Source: BA4 sp044376575 (lineage in GTDB: Bacteria; Bacteroidota; Bacteroidia; CAIKAF01). From it: a DNA stretch of 64,000 nucleotides. Numbering within the stretch: the first letter of the stretch is position 1; the number at the start of each line of letters is the position of its first letter. Positions 26,200 to 33,382 of this stretch are shown here, piece after piece. The translations under genes and the position numbers were made by a program. The DNA lies in contig JBILKR010000010.1 in the NCBI GenBank assembly GCA_044376575.1, positions 15,806-79,805 on the forward strand, in the 5' to 3' direction. The notes under the pieces are model-generated. The model was not told the origin of the DNA and searched no databases. It worked only from the letters and a program-made list of their open reading frames with translations.

Positions 26200-26694
26200 A
26201 TGCATTCAGTGATTTTGTTGCTTGGTGGTAATTTGGGTGATGTCTCACTCACCTTTTTTCAGGTAAGGCAAACCCTGGAGAAGGAAATTGGAACTATTCA
26301 ACGGCAATCATCATTATATTCATCGGCATCCTGGGGGTATAATTCATCTTCAATGTATCTTAATCAGGCTATTGAAATAAAAACAAGTTTTTCACCAGAA
26401 GTACTGTTAGAGAAGGTCTTAGATATAGAAAAAGTGTTTGGGCGACACCGTGATTGTGAAGAGGGATACCATGACAGACAAATAGATATTGATATTTTAC
26501 TTTATGATGATGATTGCATTAACACTGAAAAGCTTGTTATTCCTCACCCCCGGATGCATGTAAGAAATTTTGTTTTGATTCCTCTGATTGAAATTATTCC
26601 GAATAGGCAACATCCGGTTTTCGATAAAACGATGGAGGAATTGCTCGCTGAAACAGAAGATATAATTGTTGTAAATAAGATAGACAAGGTATGA
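26200..26694 (+). CDS. folK: HPPK, 7,8-dihydro-6-hydroxymethylpterin pyrophosphokinase
   Basis: FolK transfers pyrophosphate from ATP to 6-hydroxymethyl-7,8-dihydropterin, the step before dihydropteroate synthase in folate synthesis. The 164-residue protein shows LLLGGNLGD at the N-terminus, the SSLYSSASWGY and YLNQAIEI pterin-site segments, and ATP-site motifs VFGRHRDCEEGYHDRQIDIDILLYDD and PHPRMHVRNFVLIPL. It is the usual length. The ATG at 26200 fits the family start; an upstream in-frame reading to 26038 runs through the divergent gene and is discarded. Its stop overlaps the start of the deoxynucleoside kinase (ATGA), so the two are translationally coupled. Confidence 0.95.
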   Translation: MHSVILLLGGNLGDVSLTFFQVRQTLEKEIGTIQRQSSLYSSASWGYNSSSMYLNQAIEIKTSFSPEVLLEKVLDIEKVFGRHRDCEEGYHDRQIDIDILLYDDDCINTEKLVIPHPRMHVRNFVLIPLIEIIPNRQHPVFDKTMEELLAETEDIIVVNKIDKV

Positions 26695-27329
26695 GCACCT
26701 GGCGTTATTTGGTAATAGAGGGCAATATTGGTGCGGGAAAAACATCACTTGCAACTGCTTTGTCAAAAGAACTAAATATTAATTTGGTGCTGGAGTCGTT
26801 CAGCAATAATCCTTTTTTACCGGATTTTTATCAGAACCCTGATCAATATGCTTTTCCGTTAGAATTATCATTTTTAGCAGAACGATATCACCAGTTAAAG
26901 AATTTATTGTCTCAGCCGGATTTGTTTCGGCCCAGTTTTGTTGCTGATTATTCTATTCTGAAGTCACTTATTTTCGCACAAATAAATCTGAAAGATGCAG
27001 AATATCAGCTTTTCAGTCAGCTATTCCATATTATGAATGAGTCGCTTCCTCAACCTGATTATATTTTTTATCTCTACTCAGAAAGGGAACGATTGCAACA
27101 AAACATTCGAAAACGTGGCAGGGAGTATGAACAGCAAATGAAAGATGAGTATTTGCTGTCTATTCAAAGCGGTTATTTTGAATCCCTGAAGAAAATGGAA
27201 CACATCCCTATCGTGGTTTTTAATGTTACCCAAGCTGATTTTGTTCATAATCAGGAGCACTATAGCCAGATTGTCAAGTATATACATGAGCCGCCCGGCC
27301 CCGGAATGCATTTTGTTAATGTGGGGTAA
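26691..27329 (+). CDS. Deoxynucleoside kinase
   Basis: The 212-residue protein is a cytosolic deoxynucleoside kinase of the dGK/dAK group. It has the P-loop GNIGAGKT at 11-18, the ERYHQL segment, and the DYSILKSLIFAQ motif shared by bacterial members, followed by a short lid region rich in Arg (RERLQQNIRKRGREYEQ). It salvages deoxynucleosides, probably purine ones, by adding the 5' phosphate. The folK-kinase pair is a common arrangement in Bacteroidota, and the start overlaps the folK stop by 4 bp. Confidence 0.93.
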   Translation: MSTWRYLVIEGNIGAGKTSLATALSKELNINLVLESFSNNPFLPDFYQNPDQYAFPLELSFLAERYHQLKNLLSQPDLFRPSFVADYSILKSLIFAQINLKDAEYQLFSQLFHIMNESLPQPDYIFYLYSERERLQQNIRKRGREYEQQMKDEYLLSIQSGYFESLKKMEHIPIVVFNVTQADFVHNQEHYSQIVKYIHEPPGPGMHFVNVG

Positions 27330-27410
27330 CATACCCCATTATTAAATTTTTATATATCCAAAACATTCTTTATTTTCGCGCTGTTTATTCAATATTAAAT
27401 ATTAAAGAAT

Positions 27411-29096
27411 ATGAAAATTAAAAGTTTTTGGACTTTAGTACTTCTTGTGATTGTTATAACGGGTTGTGGTAAATTCAATCTGAATCAAATTACATACAAG
27501 GTAGTTCCTAGTCCTTTAGAGTATAAAGGAGACAGCATTGAAGTTACCATTACTGCTGAATATCCTAAAAAGACCATGCCTAAAAAAGCAACGGCAGAGG
27601 TTACTCCTGTTTTAAAATATAAAGGAGGAGAAAAATCCTTCAAAACCATTAAGTTGAAAGGTGAAAAATCTTCAGGAGAAGGTCAAACCGTTAATCATTC
27701 TGGTGGAAGTATTAAGTACAACGCAAAGATTCCTTATGTAGATGGAATGCAAGACGCTGAACTTCATGCCAAAGCAGTAGGTATGATGAAAGAAAAAGAA
27801 AAGTTTTCCGGAATGACTACATCACCAATTGCATTAGGAACCATCATTACTCCATTACTTACCATGAAGGATGAGCAGTTTGTGTTGGGAGCACATAACT
27901 TTGGTCCAATCTTTAAAACACAGATTGCAAACATTTATTTCCCATATAATTCGGCATCTATCCGTCCCGGTGAAAAGGCAAGTGATGAAATGAATAAAAT
28001 GAAGGAATTTGTAGATGCACAACTAAAAGATGGAGCTACTTTCCAGTCTTTAGAAATTAATGGTTGGGCTTCACCCGATGGTGAGGAAACTAAAAATAGT
28101 GAACTTTCTACCAAGCGAAGTGATGAAGTAAAAAAATGGATGAGCAGTTATTTCGAGAAAGATAAAAAAATTAAAGGTTTATCACTTTCTTCTAAAGGTA
28201 ATGGTGAAGATACCAGGGGCTTTCAAACTTTAACTGGCAGCAATAATTTTGAAGGCAAGAGTGAATTAATTTCTAAAATTAATAGCGGAGCCAAGAATTC
28301 AGATCTGAAAAAAGACATGGCGAAAGATTCTTACAATTATTTTGAAAAAGAAATATTATCTCCATTGCGTAAAACTGAAATTAAATTAGTTGTTCAGCAG
28401 CGTCAAAAAACAAATGAAGAGTTAACCAATTTATCAAAAAGTAATCCTTCATCTTTAACTATTGAGGAATTGTTATATACTGCTCAAACATTAATCAGTG
28501 ATGATGCAACTAAAATGCAGATATATAATTCAACTGCTCAGTTGTTCCCTACTGATTGGAGAGCTTATAACAATATGGGTTTAATATATGCTTCTCAGGG
28601 TAAGATTAATGATGCATTAACTGAATTCCAGAAAGCTGAAAAAGTTTCTTCAACTGAAAAAGCAGTTAAAAATAATATTGGTGCTATATATATGATGAAA
28701 GGTGATAAATCAAATGCTATGAATTATTATAAGCAGGGCAGTGGCTCTTCTGAAAACGGACATAATCTTGGTAACCTATATATTTTACAAGGCAAATATT
28801 CAGAAGCAGTATCCTCTTTTGGAAATGAGTGTTCATTCAATGCAGCCTTGGCAAAGGTATTGGCTGGCTCAGCAGAAAAGGCCAGCTCAACCATTGACTG
28901 TTCTAAGCAAAAGGAAATGGCATTGTCTTATTATTTGAAGGCAGTAGCTGCAGCAAGAACCAATAGCAAGCAAGCCATTATCGATAATCTAAAAACAGCT
29001 ATTCAAAAAGATGGTTCTCTAAAAGGAAAAGCAAAAGCAGATTTAGAGTTCTTAAAGTACAGAGAAGACGGAGAATTTAAATCTGTAACTCAATAA
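27411..29096 (+). CDS. OmpA-like lipoprotein with TPR repeats
   Basis: The 561-residue protein has a lipoprotein signal peptide (Cys20 in ITGCGKF), then a beta-rich N-terminal part (20-170), an OmpA-like region (about 185-260: IYFPYNSASIRPGEK and LEINGWASPDGEE), and TPR repeats near the C-terminus (about 370-500, DWRAYNNMGLIYASQGK and later LGNLYILQGKYSEAVSSF). It probably sits at the outer membrane, and the OmpA-like part may bind peptidoglycan or another envelope polymer. The TPR part suggests a protein partner. It is monocistronic: a strong terminator follows and 80 bp separate it from the kinase gene. Confidence 0.85.
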   Translation: MKIKSFWTLVLLVIVITGCGKFNLNQITYKVVPSPLEYKGDSIEVTITAEYPKKTMPKKATAEVTPVLKYKGGEKSFKTIKLKGEKSSGEGQTVNHSGGSIKYNAKIPYVDGMQDAELHAKAVGMMKEKEKFSGMTTSPIALGTIITPLLTMKDEQFVLGAHNFGPIFKTQIANIYFPYNSASIRPGEKASDEMNKMKEFVDAQLKDGATFQSLEINGWASPDGEETKNSELSTKRSDEVKKWMSSYFEKDKKIKGLSLSSKGNGEDTRGFQTLTGSNNFEGKSELISKINSGAKNSDLKKDMAKDSYNYFEKEILSPLRKTEIKLVVQQRQKTNEELTNLSKSNPSSLTIEELLYTAQTLISDDATKMQIYNSTAQLFPTDWRAYNNMGLIYASQGKINDALTEFQKAEKVSSTEKAVKNNIGAIYMMKGDKSNAMNYYKQGSGSSENGHNLGNLYILQGKYSEAVSSFGNECSFNAALAKVLAGSAEKASSTIDCSKQKEMALSYYLKAVAAARTNSKQAIIDNLKTAIQKDGSLKGKAKADLEFLKYREDGEFKSVTQ

Positions 29097-29115
29097 ACGA
29101 AAATAATTATAGATG

Positions 29116-29142
29116 AAAGGCCGGATTATCCGGCCTTTTTTT
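29116..29142 (+). terminator. Strong Rho-independent terminator
   Basis: A perfect 10-bp stem AAAGGCCGGA (29116-29125) with its complement (29129-29138), loop TTA, is followed by T's. It ends the OmpA/TPR lipoprotein transcript. Confidence 0.93.
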
Positions 29143-29178
29143 GTTAGTGCTAATTCTTAAAAATTGATCATCATTTTT

Positions 29179-29208
29179 TTTGTTTTTATGCGATACATTG
29201 TATCTTTG
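29179..29208 (+). promoter_or_regulatory. Bacteroidota-type promoter for tRNA-Gly
   Basis: TTTG at 29179-29182, 18 bases, then TATCTTTG at 29201-29208: both elements and the spacing match the Bacteroidota consensus. Transcription would start near 29215, about 25 bp before tRNA-Gly. It is the clearest promoter in the window. Confidence 0.75.
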
Positions 29209-29240
29209 TAACCCTTATAGAAAAAAACGTTCTTAAGCAT

Positions 29241-29314
<74 letters not shown>

Positions 29315-29349
29315 AAAGACAGTACAGAAAATCTGTGCTGTCTTTTTTT
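29315..29349 (+). terminator. Terminator of tRNA-Gly
   Basis: A 14-bp stem (29315-29328 with 29332-29345) with one G-T pair and a 3-base loop is followed by T's. It lies two bases after the tRNA and separates it from tRNA-Leu. Confidence 0.9.
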
Positions 29350-29365
29350 GATACTATATGTATCT

Positions 29366-29451
29366 GCCTGGGTGGTGGAACTGGTAGACACGCAGGACTT
29401 AAAATCCTGTGACCCTTATCGGTCGTGCGGGTTCAAGTCCCGCCCCGGGTA
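29366..29451 (+). tRNA. tRNA-Leu (anticodon UAA)
   Basis: The 86-base class II tRNA has acceptor stem GCCTGGG with CCCGGGT (one T-G wobble and a G-T first pair), the D-loop, anticodon stem-loop GGACTTAAAATCC with TAA, the long variable arm and the T-arm around GTTCAAGTCC. The discriminator is A. The CCA end is not encoded. Confidence 0.97.
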
Positions 29452-29452
29452 C

Positions 29453-29491
29453 AAAAACCAGAGCGAAACTGATGTTTTGCTCTGGTTTTTT
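29453..29491 (+). terminator. Terminator of tRNA-Leu
   Basis: A 17-bp stem (29453-29469 with 29474-29490, one G-T pair), 4-base loop, starts two bases after the tRNA and ends in a T-run. It isolates the tRNA pair from the MORN gene that follows. Confidence 0.9.
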
Positions 29492-29706
29492 ACTTTGTTT
29501 TCATTCTGTTACTTTTTTAAAATTAAATGAAGTTAACTCATTGTCCTTCTTACCCCAATGTGATTACTAATGCTACTGAATTTTAATATTTATAATTAGC
29601 TATAATTTTTCATTACAATTACATTGAATCTAATGGTGAACATATTGATAAATATTATAGTATATTAGTTTCATTCTAGAATTATTTGAATTATAAAAGT
29701 TTATAT
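29492..29706. other. AT-rich gene-free stretch
   Basis: This 215-base stretch between tRNA-Leu and the MORN-repeat gene is strongly AT-rich. It contains no ORF I can support; the one ATG-led reading frame at its left edge gives only 19 codons. No clear TTTG/TAnnTTTG pair is found, so the promoter of the MORN gene is unidentified. Confidence 0.6.
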
Positions 29707-32142
29707 ATGATTGATATTACGGGTAAATACAAAACTCAACATGGCGATTTATTAATTCGCAAAGAAGACCTTCAATTTATAGGGAGCTATCAAGAAACTG
29801 GTGCATTAGAAGGAAGCCTGTCTGATAATATTCTTCAAGGGAAATGGACAAACAAAAAAGATAGTGGACTTTTTAAGTTTATTTTTGATAGTGAAGGGAA
29901 TTTTAATGGAAATTATAAGGTAGGTGAGGAGCCAGGTGTAATGAGAGGCAAGTGGAACGGAATAAAAGTTGAGAGTATTGATTCAAATAACAAAAATCAA
30001 CAGGATGTTATAATAGGTAATCAGGATTCCAATGATTCTATTTCAGTTGAAAAAGAAATAATAACTGATGAAGATGTAATTAAAAAAGATGATTCATTCG
30101 TTAATAAAAAATCTTTACCCACGCCGGATGCTAATGGTAAGTTTATTGATGATGAAGGAACTATTTTTGAGGGTAAATGGGAAAATAATCAGATGATAAG
30201 TGGTAAATTTATTACTATTGACGGAGACACAGCAGAGGGTGATTTTCAAAATATGGAACTTCATGGAAGAGGAAAATATACCTATAAAGAGATTCTTGAA
30301 GCTGATCCAGATGATTCTGAGTCGAAAGAAATGATTGTTACTACAGTCATGAAAGGAGAATGGAGAAATGGAGTTATGTATAATGGTAAAATTATCTTAG
30401 ATGATGAATTGTTTGAAGAAGGTGAATTTGATGAAGAAGGTAATTTACATGGAAATGGAAAGCGAATTGTTGATGATGAAGATTATGAAGAAGGAATATT
30501 TGAATGTGGAGATTTACAATCAGGGAAGATTAAAAAAATTGATGAGGATGGAAACTTTTACGAAGGAGATTATTCTGATGGAGCTTGGAATGGAGAGGGT
30601 AAATATACCTATGAAGACGGAGATGTGTATGTAGGGCAATTTTCTAATAATCAATTCTCAGGTGAGGGTAAATTGACTTATTCTAATGGTGATTGGATGC
30701 ATGGTGTTTTTCAGAATAGTGAGTTTATTGAGGGAAGGGTTCAAATCACATATGATGATGGTAGTATTTTTATTGGAGAAAAGATTGCTGGCGAATTTAA
30801 TGGAAGAGGAACCTATACTTTCTCATCAGGTTCAAAATATGAAGGTGAATTTTTAGAAGGAAAATTTTCGGGTAAAGGTAAGTTATCTTATATCAACGGA
30901 GATTATAAAGAAGGTATATGGGCCAGTGATGATTTTATTTCAGGTAAAGTAAAGATTACTTCTGATACACACATTTATGAAGGTGAGATGAAAAATGATG
31001 CATATGATGGATTTGGAAAATTAGTTTATGAAGATGGGGACGTTTATGAAGGTCATTTTTCAGATAATGAATTTGAAGGAGAAGGAAAATTAACACGTAA
31101 AAGTGGTGCAATGAAACAAGGTTTTTTTTCTGATGGAGAATTTCACTCAGGTAAAGTTTTATTAAAATTTAATACTGGTGGAATCTATGAAGGTGAAATG
31201 ATGTCAGATGAGTACCATGGTAAAGGAAAATATACTGATGGATCTGGTGAATCCTATGATGGTGATTGGAAATTTGGAGAAAAACATGGATATGGAATAG
31301 CTCAATTCAATAATGGTGATTTTCAAGATGGTACTTGGGAGAATGGAAAGTTTATTTCAGGTGAAATTAGAATTACTTACAAAGATGGTTCTTGGTATAA
31401 AGGTTTTTGGGAGAATAATCGTCCTGATATTAATGGGCGTTGGGAAAATCCAATGACGGGTGAATTTAAAGATGGTGCATGGGATAATGAAGGGTTTTAT
31501 ATGGGTGATATGCGTATACTTGTTAATGGTAAATTAGAAGATTATGACGGACTTACATATTATTTAGATAATGCATGGGCAAAAGAAAATGAAAAAAGAT
31601 TATTAGAAGAAGAACAACAATCAAAAATAAATGAGGCCAAAGATTTGGAAAGAAAAAGATTAGAGCAACAGCGTCAAAAGGAAATTATTAAAGAGGCAAA
31701 AGATAAAGAGATAGCAGAGAAAAAAGCTGAAAAAGCAAAAATCAATTCTCAAAAGGAGATAGAGAAGGCTTCGAAATTAAAAGAGGTTGAAAAAAAGAAA
31801 GCAGAAGCTGAAAAGAAAAAGAAAGATATCGAAAAAGAGAAAACTCGTACTCGTACATTTTCAATTGATTATAAAATTAAGTTGACTAAGGCAAAATCTA
31901 CTTCAAGATATATTGGCGAAGAGTATGGTACCATTGGAATCATTTTTAATGGAATGAAAACTAAACAAGTTAAAACTCATGATAAAGGAGAAACAATTGC
32001 TCGAAATATTCGCATTCGTCATGATGGACAAAGTATACCATCTAAGATAGTTAAACATTACATCGAAACTAATGATAAAGATGTAAAATCTGGTCGAGCT
32101 GGTACATCAACTATAATAGTTGTAAAAGTAAGAGAAGTATAG
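29707..32142 (+). CDS. Large MORN-repeat protein, cytoplasmic
   Basis: The 811-residue protein has no signal peptide. An N-terminal region of about 85 residues already shows Gly-rich strands resembling MORN-like turns. Residues about 140-600 hold some fifteen MORN repeats (YEGEF / GKGKLTY patterns), arranged in part as super-repeats of about 70 residues. A Lys/Glu-rich coiled coil follows (about 635-720), then a unique C-terminal domain of about 95 residues that I do not recognise. MORN repeats bind lipids or proteins. A TTG at 29686 would add seven residues; the ATG at 29707 is preferred. It lies between tRNA genes and an antiporter with AT-rich gaps on both sides and no partner genes, so it may be an accessory gene. 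No function is assigned. Confidence 0.85.
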   Translation: MIDITGKYKTQHGDLLIRKEDLQFIGSYQETGALEGSLSDNILQGKWTNKKDSGLFKFIFDSEGNFNGNYKVGEEPGVMRGKWNGIKVESIDSNNKNQQDVIIGNQDSNDSISVEKEIITDEDVIKKDDSFVNKKSLPTPDANGKFIDDEGTIFEGKWENNQMISGKFITIDGDTAEGDFQNMELHGRGKYTYKEILEADPDDSESKEMIVTTVMKGEWRNGVMYNGKIILDDELFEEGEFDEEGNLHGNGKRIVDDEDYEEGIFECGDLQSGKIKKIDEDGNFYEGDYSDGAWNGEGKYTYEDGDVYVGQFSNNQFSGEGKLTYSNGDWMHGVFQNSEFIEGRVQITYDDGSIFIGEKIAGEFNGRGTYTFSSGSKYEGEFLEGKFSGKGKLSYINGDYKEGIWASDDFISGKVKITSDTHIYEGEMKNDAYDGFGKLVYEDGDVYEGHFSDNEFEGEGKLTRKSGAMKQGFFSDGEFHSGKVLLKFNTGGIYEGEMMSDEYHGKGKYTDGSGESYDGDWKFGEKHGYGIAQFNNGDFQDGTWENGKFISGEIRITYKDGSWYKGFWENNRPDINGRWENPMTGEFKDGAWDNEGFYMGDMRILVNGKLEDYDGLTYYLDNAWAKENEKRLLEEEQQSKINEAKDLERKRLEQQRQKEIIKEAKDKEIAEKKAEKAKINSQKEIEKASKLKEVEKKKAEAEKKKKDIEKEKTRTRTFSIDYKIKLTKAKSTSRYIGEEYGTIGIIFNGMKTKQVKTHDKGETIARNIRIRHDGQSIPSKIVKHYIETNDKDVKSGRAGTSTIIVVKVREV

Positions 32143-32416
32143 ATTTTAAGTTAGTATTACATGAATATTAAAAATTTAAAAAGATATTAAAATATTAAAG
32201 TAAATCTTCACTAAGTTTACAATTGCTTAACAAAATTGATGAAAATTTAATTTGACTATTTTTATTATATTTCTTATCCCTTCTTCTGTATTCTTCTGTT
32301 TCTAATTATTTTATTAATCGTAAATCATTTAATAACATTGATGTATTGATAATGGCCTTCAATAAAAATTCCTTTTCCTTATGAATTCCTTTAGATTTGT
32401 TTCAAATTAATTAATT
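32143..32416. other. AT-rich gene-free stretch
   Basis: A 274-base gap between the MORN gene and the antiporter. It is very AT-rich, with no ORF, terminator hairpin or clear promoter I can support. Confidence 0.6.
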
Positions 32417-33382
32417 ATGTGGTTAGCTGTACTTTTATTAGTTGTTGGATTTGCATTAACTGTTTTTGGAGCCAACTGGTTGGTTGATGGTGCTGCCTCT
32501 CTGGCTAAAAAACTTAATATTTCTAATTTAGTAATTGGGTTAACGGTGGTTGCCTTTGGGACATCCATGCCTGAGTTTGTAGTGAGTTTTATTTCTGCAC
32601 TAAATAATAAAACAGATATAGCTATTGGTAACGTAGTTGGATCCAATACTTTTAATATTTTATTTATTCTGGGTATATCAGCTTTTCTTTATCCTATATC
32701 AGTTCAACGAAGTACCATCTGGAAAGAAATTCCTTATTCATTACTGGCGGCAGTTGTTTTATTGTTTATGGCCAATGATGTAATTCTGGATAATGAAACT
32801 CAAGGATGGGTATCGAGAATAGATGGATTAGTATTGCTAAGTTTCTTTGCTATTTTCTTATACTATTCTGTAGAGATATCAAAAAATATAAGTGACACTG
32901 AAAACGAAGTAAAAGAATTTACAATTTTAAAATCGATATTATTATTGATTGTCGGTCTTGTCGGTTTGATTTTTGGAGGAAGATTCATGGTAAATAGTGC
33001 CGTTGATATTGCAAGAGTTTTGGGTATCAGTGAAGCAATTATTGGATTAACGATTGTATCCATCGGAACATCTGTTCCAGAACTTGCTACATCAGTGGTA
33101 GCTGCAATGAAAAAGAATTCAGACATTGCCATTGGGAATGTAGTTGGCTCAAATATTTTTAATATATTTTTTATTCTGGGTATTTCTGCAACGATATCTC
33201 CTTTATCATTCAATCCGGTGATGAACTTTGATCTTGTAGTATGCGCACTTACCAGTGGTCTTTTATTCCTGTTTATGTTTGTTGGACATAAAGGAAAACT
33301 AATGAAAATGGAAGGATTGTTTTTTATGTTACTTTATGTTGCATATGTAGGATACCTGATTTATCAGGAAGGAGCCCGATAA
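32417..33382 (+). CDS. Ca2+/Na+ antiporter, YrbG family
   Basis: The 321-residue membrane protein is a CaCA-superfamily exchanger. It has ten or so helices in two inverted halves. Each half carries the alpha-repeat signature with a conserved acidic residue: GLTVVAFGTSMPEFVVS with GNVVGSNTFNI in the first, and GLTIVSIGTSVPELATS with GNVVGSNIFNI in the second. It exchanges Ca2+ for Na+ (or protons) across the inner membrane. Its stop codon is directly beside the stop of the convergent mutS gene. Confidence 0.93.
   Translation: MWLAVLLLVVGFALTVFGANWLVDGAASLAKKLNISNLVIGLTVVAFGTSMPEFVVSFISALNNKTDIAIGNVVGSNTFNILFILGISAFLYPISVQRSTIWKEIPYSLLAAVVLLFMANDVILDNETQGWVSRIDGLVLLSFFAIFLYYSVEISKNISDTENEVKEFTILKSILLLIVGLVGLIFGGRFMVNSAVDIARVLGISEAIIGLTIVSIGTSVPELATSVVAAMKKNSDIAIGNVVGSNIFNIFFILGISATISPLSFNPVMNFDLVVCALTSGLLFLFMFVGHKGKLMKMEGLFFMLLYVAYVGYLIYQEGAR

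Noticed and set aside
26038..26200. Extended folK start at 26038
   Set aside because: The extra 54 residues run through the divergent SRPBCC gene and do not belong to the family; ATG 26200 gives the standard N-terminus.
25725..26252. Longer minus-strand gene starting at 26252
   Set aside because: It would overlap the folK start, and its extra 26 residues look like antisense of folK; the ATG at 26174 gives a normal SRPBCC N-terminus.
29348..29530. Short plus-strand reading frame over tRNA-Leu
   Set aside because: It is a translation of the tRNA and its terminator; both RNA structures are far better supported.
32407..33213. Minus-strand reading frames opposite the antiporter gene
   Set aside because: The plus-strand frame carries both alpha-repeat motifs; the minus frames are shadows with no recognisable product.
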